A stretch of DNA of 64,000 nt from Pseudoalteromonas arctica A 37-1-2. Lineage in GTDB: Bacteria; Pseudomonadota; Gammaproteobacteria; Enterobacterales; Alteromonadaceae. Under the pieces are notes generated by a model. That model did not search any database. It worked only from the letters and a program-made list of their open reading frames with translations, and was not told where the DNA came from. Both the position numbers and the translations under genes were made by a program. Every line of letters begins with the position of its first letter. Position 1 is the stretch's first letter. Where the stretch lies: contig NZ_CP011025.1 of the NCBI RefSeq assembly GCF_000238395.3, positions 1,240,001 to 1,304,000 of the forward strand, in the 5' to 3' direction. Of the stretch, positions 8,534-17,073 are shown in pieces.

Positions 8534-10888
8534 ATGACGACAAATATTTTACGTAAAACACTTATTTTTGCTGCTGTAAATACGGCGTTATTAGGCTCAG
8601 CATCTGTATTTTCACAAGAAGCAAAATTAAACCCCAATAAAGAGCTGGAGGTGATTTCTGTTACCTCTACTAAGCGAGTTAAAAGTATTCAGTCGGTGCC
8701 TTTAGCAGTTACTGCGGTGTCGGCTAAAGATTTACTAGAAAATGGCATTACCGATATTTTAAGCCTTGATAGCCTAGCGCCAGGTTTAAAGTCGGGTGTG
8801 TCGGGGAGCGATGCCCGTCCAGCTATGCGCGGTGCCAGAACAGAGCAAGTAGAGGCTAATGATGTTGCTATTGCATTTTACTCTAACGGTGTTTATCGCC
8901 CACGCCATGGGCAAGCACTCGCTGGCTTTGTTGATTTAGAACGTGTTGAAGTACTACGCGGCCCGCAAGGGACGTTGTTCGGGCGTAACTCATTTGGTGG
9001 CGTAATTGATGTAATAGCTAAAAAGCCTGAACTTGATATCACCGAAGGTGGTATGGCTACAACGTTTGGTAATTATGGCCATTTGCGCGGTGAAGGCTTT
9101 TTTAATGCTGCTTTAACCGATGACACCGCAGTACGCTTTACTGGGGTACGAGAAATACGTGACCCGTACGTAGAGAATTCGTTTAATGAATCAGCAGGCT
9201 TGAAAGATGCCGATATGTATTTTTTACGTGGCCAAGTATTTACTGAATTTAACGACGATGTAAATTTAAATGTAAAAGTAGAAACGTGGCAGGACGAGTC
9301 AAATGGCGGCGGTGCTTTTGGTTACCATATTTTAGGTGTACCTATAAACCCAGCGACAGGTAAAACAAGCTTATCGGCACCATTAACTCAGCGCATTGGT
9401 CGAGATGATGTGTGTGGCAGTAATTGTGGTCGTTTTGGTGCAGGCCTAGATAATGCAGCAACGCCTGGGCTTGATACTGCCCAAGGTGTATCGTCAGACC
9501 CATTTACTCAGCAGTTTGATTATAAGCCATCACGCAATGTGAGCGATGTAAGTATTAGCGCCGAGTTAAACTGGTCGCTTGAGTCGGTTGATTTAAAAGT
9601 AATTGCAGCCTCAATGGATTACGAAGAAACACGCCTTACCGATGGTGATTTTTCGACTTATGCAACCACAGTAGATGGTAACGCAATTGAATCTAAAACT
9701 AACTCGTTAGAAGTACAAGTTAGCTCTACCTACGAAAGTGATTTTGAATGGGTGGCTGGTATTTACTTATTTTCAGAGGACCTAGATAACGCTTTTTTAA
9801 ATGCGAGCTACGGAGCTGTGGTTGATAATGTACCCGATACAACGCAGCCTCAAGCACTTCAATATGCACCATGGTTAAACCAAATTCAGCTAGAAACGCG
9901 ATCAGCGGCGGCTTACTTTCAAGGTAACTACACATTTAGTGATGATACACGCGGTATAGCAGGTATAAGGTACACAAATGATAAACGTGAGTGGGATATC
10001 TACGGTCAAAATACCAATGATTTAAGCACGATCGATTTTTCAGAGTTAGAGGTAAAAGATGCAGATGGCGATTGGAGTAAAGTAACGTGGAAAGTTGGTA
10101 TTGAACACGACTTAACAAACGATCAGCTACTATACGCTACAGTATCTACAGGCTTTTTAGCTGGTAATGCACAGGGCGCTTTTAACGGTGAAAACAGTTA
10201 CGATGAGCAAACAGTAACGGCTTACGAAGTAGGCTTTAAAAGCATGCTGCTTGATAATTCATTAAGATTTAACGCCTCTTTATATTACAACCAATACGAA
10301 GATTTACTTTCTACGCGTTTTCAAAATGTAGGCGGTACGGCGGTATCATTTTTTGGTAATGCGGGCGAAATTGATGCAGCTGGTCTTGAGCTTGAAATTG
10401 ATTGGCAAGCGAGTGATGCATTGCGCCTAGGTGCACGTGCCGCGTTTACAGATTCTACTTATGGTGACTTTGTTACGCCAAATGTGTTTGAAGAAGGCGG
10501 AGAGACTATAAATGGCGTAGATAACTTACTGCAACTTGACGGTAACGAAGTGCAGTTAAGTCCCAAATATAACATTACCCTTTTAGCGAGTTACGAGTTT
10601 GATTTAGGTGATAAAGGCCGCATTGTGCCTGCTACCAGTATTCAGTTATCGGATTCGTATACGACCAACGATCTCCCGTTTTCGTTTGGTACGCAAGGTA
10701 GCTATCAAAAATACGATGCCAGTATTGCATGGTATTCGGCCGATAATGAGTGGGCTGTACGCGCATATGTTCAAAATGCAGGCGATGAACTTATCTTGCT
10801 TAGAACGGTTCGCTTTGGCGGTAACGTAGCGGCTGCTGACTATGCTAATCCTCGCACTTATGGCGTAAGAATAGGTTATAACTTTTAA
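8534..10888 (+). CDS. TonB-dependent outer membrane receptor (island receptor 1)
   Basis: A 784-residue receptor with a signal peptide, a TonB-box-like EVISVTSTKR just after the mature N-terminus, a plug domain including PAMRGART and LRGPQGTLFGRN, and a 22-strand type barrel ending in the terminal phenylalanine of YNF. The ATG at 8534 is preferred to 8492 because GGAG precedes it and the signal peptide then has a normal length. It should import a bulky or scarce substrate using TonB energy. Two operator palindromes upstream tie it to the LacI-controlled island. Its plug is closely similar to that of the next gene, implying related ligands. Confidence 0.92.
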   Translation: MTTNILRKTLIFAAVNTALLGSASVFSQEAKLNPNKELEVISVTSTKRVKSIQSVPLAVTAVSAKDLLENGITDILSLDSLAPGLKSGVSGSDARPAMRGARTEQVEANDVAIAFYSNGVYRPRHGQALAGFVDLERVEVLRGPQGTLFGRNSFGGVIDVIAKKPELDITEGGMATTFGNYGHLRGEGFFNAALTDDTAVRFTGVREIRDPYVENSFNESAGLKDADMYFLRGQVFTEFNDDVNLNVKVETWQDESNGGGAFGYHILGVPINPATGKTSLSAPLTQRIGRDDVCGSNCGRFGAGLDNAATPGLDTAQGVSSDPFTQQFDYKPSRNVSDVSISAELNWSLESVDLKVIAASMDYEETRLTDGDFSTYATTVDGNAIESKTNSLEVQVSSTYESDFEWVAGIYLFSEDLDNAFLNASYGAVVDNVPDTTQPQALQYAPWLNQIQLETRSAAAYFQGNYTFSDDTRGIAGIRYTNDKREWDIYGQNTNDLSTIDFSELEVKDADGDWSKVTWKVGIEHDLTNDQLLYATVSTGFLAGNAQGAFNGENSYDEQTVTAYEVGFKSMLLDNSLRFNASLYYNQYEDLLSTRFQNVGGTAVSFFGNAGEIDAAGLELEIDWQASDALRLGARAAFTDSTYGDFVTPNVFEEGGETINGVDNLLQLDGNEVQLSPKYNITLLASYEFDLGDKGRIVPATSIQLSDSYTTNDLPFSFGTQGSYQKYDASIAWYSADNEWAVRAYVQNAGDELILLRTVRFGGNVAAADYANPRTYGVRIGYNF

Positions 10889-10968
10889 GCCAGTTATCGT
10901 TTTAACTGCTTTATACTCGGTTAGGGTTTAACTAAAGTTAAGTTATTAATAAAATTGGATATTATTTA

Positions 10969-11005
10969 AAAGGCCAGCAATATTGTATTGCTGGCCTTTT
11001 TATTT
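10969..11005 (+). terminator. Intrinsic terminator after island receptor 1
   Basis: Arms AAAAGGCCAGCAAT and ATTGCTGGCCTTTT with a five-base loop, followed by TATTTTAT. A strong rho-independent terminator. Confidence 0.88.
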
Positions 11006-11009
11006 TATA

Positions 11010-11021
11010 GATTTCGAAATC
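11010..11021. promoter_or_regulatory. Possible weak operator palindrome
   Basis: GATTTCGAAATC shares the TTCGAA centre and the outer G/C of the island operators but differs at the inner flanks and lacks the outer T...A. It could be a low-affinity site about 90 bp from the clearer site at 11107. Confidence 0.3.
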
Positions 11022-11106
11022 ATGATTATTTTTATTTTAAATCATTGTTATTTATGTTTTTTTATAGTTCAGGTTAATTATTGGGCAGAAAGTTGTTGAT
11101 CTTTTT

Positions 11107-11118
11107 GACTTCGAAGTC
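11107..11118. promoter_or_regulatory. LacI-type operator palindrome O3
   Basis: GACTTCGAAGTC, with T before it as in the other sites, about 110 bases upstream of the second island receptor. Same core as O1 and O4. Confidence 0.7.
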
Positions 11119-11122
11119 TATT

Positions 11123-11151
11123 TTGTATCAATGCATTTTCAATTGATACAA
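11123..11151. promoter_or_regulatory. Inverted repeat upstream of island receptor 2
   Basis: Perfect 10-base arms TTGTATCAAT and ATTGATACAA separated by nine bases. It is distinct from the TTCGAA operators and sits 4 bp after O3, close to the likely promoter. It could be a site for a second regulator or an RNA hairpin. Confidence 0.4.
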
Positions 11152-11226
11152 TTTGTTTACTGTAATAATTGAAAATGTAGAGTTGGGGAGAAGTAGACAC
11201 GTTTTAAACTCGGGGGAATAATTATA

Positions 11227-13632
11227 ATGAAAGCTAAATTTACACGGACTCTCGTTCATTTTGCTGTAACAACTGCTATTACAGCAACCACAATGAATGC
11301 TCACAGCGCCGAAGAAGCAACATCAACACAAACTCAGCAGCAAATTAAAGAACCAGCCATTGAACGCATAGCCGTTACTGCAAACCGTCGCTCACAAGAT
11401 CTACAGGAAGTATCATCATCAATCACTGCACTAGGGGAGGCTGATATAGCCCGTGCAGGTATTATTGATGTTACGGGTCTTGAGCAGGTTGTACCGGGTT
11501 TACGTATGGGGTCATCCGGTGGTGAGGTTCGTCCTGCAATGCGCGGCGCACGCACTAATGAGGTGGGTGTAGCAGGCACCGGTATTGCTGAGCAAATAGT
11601 CGGTATATTTCAAGATGGTATTTACGTACCGACTACCTCATCTGGTTTAGGAGCATTGGTGGATGTGCAGCGCATAGAAGTGCTGCGTGGCCCACAAGGT
11701 ACTCTATACGGACGTAACACCTTTGCTGGCAGTATTAATATAATTACTAATCAACCTGTTTTTGACGATTTACTGGGGAGTATAAAAGTTGAAACAGGGA
11801 GTTATAACCGCAGTGCTTACGAGGGTATTATAAATATACCTGTAAGCGATACGCTCGCGACCCGTTTTGTAGTGGCCTCTGATCGTCACGATGGCTATAT
11901 CAATAACTTAGTGATTCCAGGGCCTTCGGATGATTTACGCGAAAAAAATCAGTTTTATATGCGTAATGTCACTAAGTGGCAACCAAACGATAAGTTTAAC
12001 GCAACGGTACGTTTTGACTACTCGCGTAAAAACTCAAACTCAGAAGCTATTTGGGGCTATCAGCAAATTGCGGGTTACCAAATAAGCGAAACGTCACCTG
12101 GCTCCGGCATATTTGATCCTAACCCTACAATTACAGCTGGGCATATTTATCAGCCAAGTGATACGCAACATGACGACCTTGGTCCATATGATGTTTATCG
12201 CAATAGCTTTTCGCTTGATAAACAAGAAAGCTTTTCGACCACAGTAGCACTTGAGTGGTATACCGACTTTGCTGATATTAAGTGGACGACTAACTATTCA
12301 ACCCTTAACGGCAAGCAATACTACGACAACGACTATAGCGATGGCGGTATTGATTTTGTAGGTGGTTTTGGGCGAGTGGACGACCAAAAAACATTATCGT
12401 CTGAGTTACAGTTTGCATCAAATAATGACGACTCTGATTTTTCGTGGATTGGTGGACTTTACTACTTTGATCAAGAAGCAGATTGGAGCTGGTTATCGCA
12501 TGCAGATACAACAGGTGATGGTGTATCAGACTCTGTCGTTGTGCCTTCGTGGGGGAATCCAGATTATGACCCGCATACAGCTAAATCTATCGCAGCGTAT
12601 GGGCAGTTACGTTATCAAATTAGTGAAGACTTACGTATTGTAGGTGGTTTACGTGTAAACCAAGACGATAAAACGTTTACTGGTGATGTCATTCCCGATT
12701 GGGATGATTCTGCAATGTTATATAAAGCAGCTGCAGAGTACGATATAAACAAAGACATAATGGTGTATGCAAGCGTCGCCACTGGTTACAGAACGGGTGG
12801 TGCAAACGATTCGCGCGTGGTAGCACGTGGTGCAGACCCCCTTTATGATAACGAAGATGTTATTTCGTATGAAATGGGTATGAAAAGCTACTTGCTAGAT
12901 GGTGCAATGCGCTTAAATATATCGGTATTTATGAATAAGTACGAAGACGTAAAAGCACAGTTGTTTGCAACGTCATGTAACGATACAACAACGGGAGATA
13001 CCGTTTTAGAATGTGTGTCTGCAGGTACAGCCACAACTTTTGAATATTACGAAAATGGCGGTGACGTTGAGACTAAAGGCCTTGAAGCCGACCTTCAATG
13101 GGTACCAATTGATAATTTAACGCTTACCGGTACGTTATCGTTATTGGATAGCGAATTTGCTGATGGTTACGCTGTGGGTAACGAGCAACTTCGTCCATTA
13201 CTAGCACTTGGTAACCAAGGTGGCCGCCAAGATATAAACGATAATTCTAGCCAATTTAGTTTTGAAGGCTGGCGACCTGCAATGGCACCAGAATACAGCA
13301 TGGGGCTTTCGGCGCGTTATGAGTTTAGTTTAGGGGGCGATTCGTACTTAGTACCGTATATTCAAATGAATTACTTAGACGATTACTACGCGTTTGATAC
13401 AAACATCCCTGAGGTAAGAGTAGATGCGCATTTAATGGCTGATGCGCGTTTAACCTGGTTTATAAACGACAGCGTACAGGTTGAAGCATACGTTAAGAAT
13501 ATTGGTGACAAAGCCATATTAACGCGTGGTGTGGTGCATTCACAAATTGTTGATGGTTTGCCAGCTAACTCAGTACAAGCAAACTGGAGCAACCCGCGTA
13601 CGTGGGGTGCGAGCTTGAAATACCAGTTTTAA
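11227..13632 (+). CDS. TonB-dependent outer membrane receptor (island receptor 2)
   Basis: An 801-residue receptor with a signal peptide ending at AHSA, a TonB-box-like IERIAVTANRR, a plug containing PAMRGART and LRGPQGTLYGRN, and a barrel ending in YQF. The plug resembles that of the preceding receptor, so the pair probably arose by duplication and serves the same pathway, perhaps for two forms of one substrate. An operator palindrome and an inverted repeat precede it. It has its own terminator hairpin shared with the convergent lipoprotein gene. Ligand unknown. Confidence 0.92.
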   Translation: MKAKFTRTLVHFAVTTAITATTMNAHSAEEATSTQTQQQIKEPAIERIAVTANRRSQDLQEVSSSITALGEADIARAGIIDVTGLEQVVPGLRMGSSGGEVRPAMRGARTNEVGVAGTGIAEQIVGIFQDGIYVPTTSSGLGALVDVQRIEVLRGPQGTLYGRNTFAGSINIITNQPVFDDLLGSIKVETGSYNRSAYEGIINIPVSDTLATRFVVASDRHDGYINNLVIPGPSDDLREKNQFYMRNVTKWQPNDKFNATVRFDYSRKNSNSEAIWGYQQIAGYQISETSPGSGIFDPNPTITAGHIYQPSDTQHDDLGPYDVYRNSFSLDKQESFSTTVALEWYTDFADIKWTTNYSTLNGKQYYDNDYSDGGIDFVGGFGRVDDQKTLSSELQFASNNDDSDFSWIGGLYYFDQEADWSWLSHADTTGDGVSDSVVVPSWGNPDYDPHTAKSIAAYGQLRYQISEDLRIVGGLRVNQDDKTFTGDVIPDWDDSAMLYKAAAEYDINKDIMVYASVATGYRTGGANDSRVVARGADPLYDNEDVISYEMGMKSYLLDGAMRLNISVFMNKYEDVKAQLFATSCNDTTTGDTVLECVSAGTATTFEYYENGGDVETKGLEADLQWVPIDNLTLTGTLSLLDSEFADGYAVGNEQLRPLLALGNQGGRQDINDNSSQFSFEGWRPAMAPEYSMGLSARYEFSLGGDSYLVPYIQMNYLDDYYAFDTNIPEVRVDAHLMADARLTWFINDSVQVEAYVKNIGDKAILTRGVVHSQIVDGLPANSVQANWSNPRTWGASLKYQF

Positions 13633-13665
13633 GGTTTCCTAAATGGCCGCATGGCCATAACTTTC

Positions 13666-13700
13666 AGCCAGCTAATAAATTTATTAGCTGGCTTTTTTAT
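13666..13700. terminator. Bidirectional terminator between receptor 2 and the convergent lipoprotein gene
   Basis: AGCCAGCTAATAAA / TTTATTAGCTGGCT forms a 14-bp perfect stem, with T-runs on both sides, serving both converging genes. Confidence 0.85.
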
Positions 13701-13710
13701 TTAAAAAAAG

Positions 13711-14028
13711 CTATCGAATTAGTTCGCACTGAGCATTAGTATCATATTTGGCGAGTATTTTTTTGCATTCATCCAAGGCTCTTGTATTTGCTTTAGATTG
13801 TGAGCTGTAACCCTCTGAAAAGCCATAAAACTCGCCACCATTTTCGGTTTTCCCTAGTGCGAATGCTTTTCTGCCAGCTCTTGACTCGAATGTGGTTAAT
13901 GCATTTACCGTCGCTACATTATAAGTACTTGAGTCACACAAAAGCGCGTTGGGTTCTACTTCACATAATGTAGGCGTAGATTGGCAGCCAGTTAAAAGTA
14001 AGACGATACCGATACTGAGATACTTCAT
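13711..14028 (-). CDS. Small lipoprotein of unknown function
   Basis: A 105-residue protein with a lipoprotein signal peptide (lipobox LLTGC, acylated Cys15). The mature part has a compact domain with ALGKTENGGEFYGFSEGYSS, repeated alanines and two cysteines, loosely like DUF4189-type secreted domains, though I am not certain of the family. It sits between the island receptors and the SnoaL genes, separated from the latter by a terminator. No operator palindrome lies upstream, so membership of the regulon is doubtful. Confidence 0.7.
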   Translation of the reverse strand: MKYLSIGIVLLLTGCQSTPTLCEVEPNALLCDSSTYNVATVNALTTFESRAGRKAFALGKTENGGEFYGFSEGYSSQSKANTRALDECKKILAKYDTNAQCELIR

Positions 14029-14089
14029 TTATTGTCCTTAATTATTATAATTTGAGGTTTAATGTACCTAAAAAAGTTAAAATTATAAA

Positions 14090-14114
14090 CAAAAAAAGCG
14101 CTCAGTGAGCGCTT
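14090..14114 (-). terminator. Terminator of the symporter/SnoaL operon
   Basis: AAGCGCTCA / TGAGCGCTT hairpin followed on the minus strand by seven T residues, placed after the stop of the last SnoaL-like gene. Confidence 0.88.
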
Positions 14115-14133
14115 GAAGGGAAGTAATAAGTGT

Positions 14134-14988
14134 TTACAGTGCGAATTGCTGATTTAACGCGAGGGTGTCAAATTGCATTACTTCGCTTGATATTAGAGTG
14201 TTAGTAATTGTAATAACTGTGAGTATTTGTTGGCGAACGCGTACGTTTTTAGTATTAAAAGTACCATCGAGTGTCCAGCAAATTGTTGCTTGGTTTAAGG
14301 CACTGTCAAACTGTACGGTTTCTAATTGGGCGTAGCATCTGCTTAGGGTTTGTGAAAGCGCTAAATGGCAATTTAACAGCGCATCTTTTGATTGTGTTTC
14401 GTTACTGCCAGCAAGAATAACGTCTGCATTTTTAGCATAAACACTTTCAAAATTAGTTAAGTTATTAAGCTGCCAAATTTGCCACCAATTATTTAATGTT
14501 TCGGCGGTTTGCGTTGGTAATTCACAAATATCACTGGGCGTTGCATGAAAGGTCGTTGGGTGCAGCTGGTTATCTAAATCGCAAACCATAATAGGGTCGC
14601 TTTTAGGTAACTTAGGGATCACCAGCGTATTATTACTTGCCTCACCTGTAAATTCGTTGTTAGCCAATAATAGCGTATCAACAACACATTTCACTGATTT
14701 TATGAAGGTATTATTGTGCTTAATTACAAACGAAAGTCTTACTGGTTTTAGTAATTTTTTAGGTTGTAATATCAGCTGTAAAGTCTCAAGTTCCTGGCCT
14801 TTACTGTGCGTTTTAGATATTAATTCTGATACGCCATATTGCGCCAAAAAATCAAGCCATAGCGGTTGTGCTTGCAATGACCCCATCGCGGTAAAGTGAT
14901 GTTGTTGCCAACGGCTACTACGCAACAATTTACTTGAAATAGTTTTAATATCTGCTTTGGTGTATAAATCGATAATTGCGTTGATCAT
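14134..14988 (-). CDS. NTF2/SnoaL-like protein (divergent)
   Basis: A 284-residue soluble protein. The C-terminal half (about 160-284) reads as an NTF2-like alpha+beta fold (TLNNWWQIWQLNNLTNFESVY, later a pattern of alternating strands); the N-terminal half is weaker but may be a degenerate copy of the same fold. It overlaps the upstream SnoaL-like gene by four bases and is the last gene of the symporter operon. Function unknown; it could be a small-molecule isomerase, cyclase or binding protein. It is the most divergent of the five SnoaL-like proteins and family assignment is tentative. Confidence 0.65.
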   Translation of the reverse strand: MINAIIDLYTKADIKTISSKLLRSSRWQQHHFTAMGSLQAQPLWLDFLAQYGVSELISKTHSKGQELETLQLILQPKKLLKPVRLSFVIKHNNTFIKSVKCVVDTLLLANNEFTGEASNNTLVIPKLPKSDPIMVCDLDNQLHPTTFHATPSDICELPTQTAETLNNWWQIWQLNNLTNFESVYAKNADVILAGSNETQSKDALLNCHLALSQTLSRCYAQLETVQFDSALNQATICWTLDGTFNTKNVRVRQQILTVITITNTLISSEVMQFDTLALNQQFAL

Positions 14989-16088
14989 GCATTTACCTCC
15001 AATTCTGTTTGGCTATTTAATGCGTGTGATCTAAATAGGTTTGCGAGTAGCGCAACTTCGTCAAAAACGGTGACTTCTTCAATAATCTTTTGATTTTTGA
15101 TACGTAAATGTGAGGCGCCTAACACAAAATAAGGAAGATTTTTTAGCTCACTTAGTTCATCGCTTTGTGGATTGAAATGCCCTGCAAGTGACCAACGAAT
15201 AGCAACATCTGTGGTGCTCTCACCAAAGGGGGTAACTGCTAAGTGATCGACGGTTAGTTTGGCATCAGGGCAATTGGCAAAAAACTGTATAAAGACACCA
15301 TTAATTTGTGCAAGGCCGGTTGCCATTCTGCCACTTGGCCATTGTTGTGTGGCCGTTAAGTTATAAAACTCGTGTATTTTAGCAAATTGCTTTTGGTTAA
15401 ATAACGTATCTAACCAGTTATGCGCAAATGCGGCCAGTTCACCGTCTAAAATTGGAGTGCTTGGCGTGCGATGATCAATTGCTTGTACCCGGGTAAACTC
15501 TTCATCAAGCCATTGTATGTGTTTTTCTTTACTTGGTATTTTGGCCATGTGCTTGGCTACATTTATAATATTAAGGCCAAGTTGTTTAACTAAAAAGCCG
15601 TTGTCGCGTACTAGCCATTCTTTTACTATTTTATTTTCAAAACAAACGCAGTCGGCAATGGTTGTTACTCGGCCTGTTTTATTGGTAGCTGGGCCAAATT
15701 CTGAGTTACCGGTATTACTCATTACACTGCTAATTAAGTGTGATGAGTAGTAATGCTCATTACCGTCTTCTGAAAAAATAACATTTTCGCCAATAAGGCT
15801 TCTATCTGGGAATGCGGCAATGGTTTTAAGCGTGCCTTGAATAACATCTTCAATATTTTCGCCGTAAGCACCAAGTGTAAAAACAGGACATACATCAGCG
15901 TAATAGCGATAACATAAACCAATGTTTTTTTGCTCCCAAATGCGGTGCGTAATACGTAAAATGTAATCAACAATATCAACAAACTCTTCGTCAAACCCTA
16001 CAAGCGCTTGCTGTTTTTTACTTTGCGGATTTAATACGCTCGATAAAGGCAGCCAGTAAGGTTGGGTAATTGTGTTTTGTGTGCTCAT
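14985..16088 (-). CDS. SnoaL/NTF2-like protein with two domains
   Basis: A 367-residue protein that appears to contain two NTF2-like domains. The first (about 25-190) has RIWEQKNIGLCYRYYADVCPVFTLGAYG and the second (about 215-350) has HNWLDTLFNQKQFAKIHEFYN, the usual first helix and strand of this fold. SnoaL-like proteins catalyse aldol-type cyclisations, isomerisations or hydrations on a variety of small molecules. It is the third gene of the symporter operon, nine bases after the preceding SnoaL gene and overlapping the next by four. The exact reaction is unknown. Confidence 0.75.
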   Translation of the reverse strand: MSTQNTITQPYWLPLSSVLNPQSKKQQALVGFDEEFVDIVDYILRITHRIWEQKNIGLCYRYYADVCPVFTLGAYGENIEDVIQGTLKTIAAFPDRSLIGENVIFSEDGNEHYYSSHLISSVMSNTGNSEFGPATNKTGRVTTIADCVCFENKIVKEWLVRDNGFLVKQLGLNIINVAKHMAKIPSKEKHIQWLDEEFTRVQAIDHRTPSTPILDGELAAFAHNWLDTLFNQKQFAKIHEFYNLTATQQWPSGRMATGLAQINGVFIQFFANCPDAKLTVDHLAVTPFGESTTDVAIRWSLAGHFNPQSDELSELKNLPYFVLGASHLRIKNQKIIEEVTVFDEVALLANLFRSHALNSQTELEVNA

Positions 16089-16097
16089 AAGTATCTC

Positions 16098-17063
16098 TTA
16101 GTTTGCTGCTGCTATTTTATTTTGCATTTGCTCGAATATATCAATACCCATTCCCTCTAATAAGTGAGGAATATCGATAGCGACCCAGTTCTCTTTTAAA
16201 ATACCGTTTTCGCAGCGCCAAAAATCCATAACACGCGGAAACAGCTTATTACCCGATGCAGGTAAACCAAGCCAGTCATCCCCTGTATGAGTGCCGTACA
16301 TATGCGGCCAACCGCCCGTTGCTACAAAGTTGTCGTGGCTTACTAAGCAGAGTGTTTTATTGATCCCACGATCAGGGAACCCTTTTAAGAATGGAGCTTG
16401 GTGGTGTTCTCTAAAACCACTAATGCCTCGAGTTGTTCCTATACCTGCAGGGCCATACCAAATAAAATCTGGGTGCCAGTATTTTTCTAAATTGATGCTG
16501 TACAGATCTTTACCATCGTAGCGGCCAAGCTCAGTAAGCATATCAATTACGAGCTGTTCGTTGGCTTTACTTAGTTCGTCGTTTTTAGCTGTAGCAGGCA
16601 CACCATCAAGTGTAGTGGGGGGCATTATTAAACCCGGATAACCTAAGCTTGGACGCAGCGGGTTTACACCTACTTGGTTCATTACATCGATTAAATCTAA
16701 AAAGGTATAAACGTTAATTACTTTATTGTTTTCTATTTGAGCCATTTCGCTATAGCGAATAAAAATACTTTTACCGGTGGCTGGAATACCTAATAACGGT
16801 TTTGTAAATGTGCCGGTAAAGTAGCCTGTTGCACATATCCATTGCTCGCCTTTGTAGTCGCCCTTAATAGAAATAAAGGGTTTACGTTCTATATCGGGTA
16901 ATGAGTTTTTAAGCACACCAAAGTAATTATTAATTACATTTTGTTTAGATGTAATTGGTTCAAAAGGGTGGCTTACTTGCCATTGAACGGTATCAGCAAG
17001 CAATGCTTGATTTGGTAATTTTGCAGCGCTGAAGTTTTCAAAAAGTTGTTCTAAAATATTCAT
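16098..17063 (-). CDS. SnoaL-like ester-cyclase family protein with two domains
   Basis: A 321-residue protein with tandem SnoaL/NTF2-like domains. The second domain shows WYGPAGIGTTRGISGF, followed by PFLKGFPDR and finally ENWVAIDIPHLLEGMGIDIF. The same blocks recur in the proteins encoded at 18923-19936 and 20002-21024, so the three are clear paralogues. Conserved Trp, Tyr, His and Asp residues in these blocks suggest a true active site. It is translated ten bases after the symporter gene. The reaction is unknown; ring opening/closing or isomerisation of a catabolic intermediate is a family-based guess. Confidence 0.8.
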   Translation of the reverse strand: MNILEQLFENFSAAKLPNQALLADTVQWQVSHPFEPITSKQNVINNYFGVLKNSLPDIERKPFISIKGDYKGEQWICATGYFTGTFTKPLLGIPATGKSIFIRYSEMAQIENNKVINVYTFLDLIDVMNQVGVNPLRPSLGYPGLIMPPTTLDGVPATAKNDELSKANEQLVIDMLTELGRYDGKDLYSINLEKYWHPDFIWYGPAGIGTTRGISGFREHHQAPFLKGFPDRGINKTLCLVSHDNFVATGGWPHMYGTHTGDDWLGLPASGNKLFPRVMDFWRCENGILKENWVAIDIPHLLEGMGIDIFEQMQNKIAAAN

Positions 17064-17073
17064 TTATTTCACC

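Larger units (their letters stand above)
10889..11226. other. Intergenic region between the two island receptors
   Basis: Holds a terminator, two TTCGAA palindromes and a separate 10-base inverted repeat, all upstream of the second receptor. No gene is seen. Confidence 0.6.
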
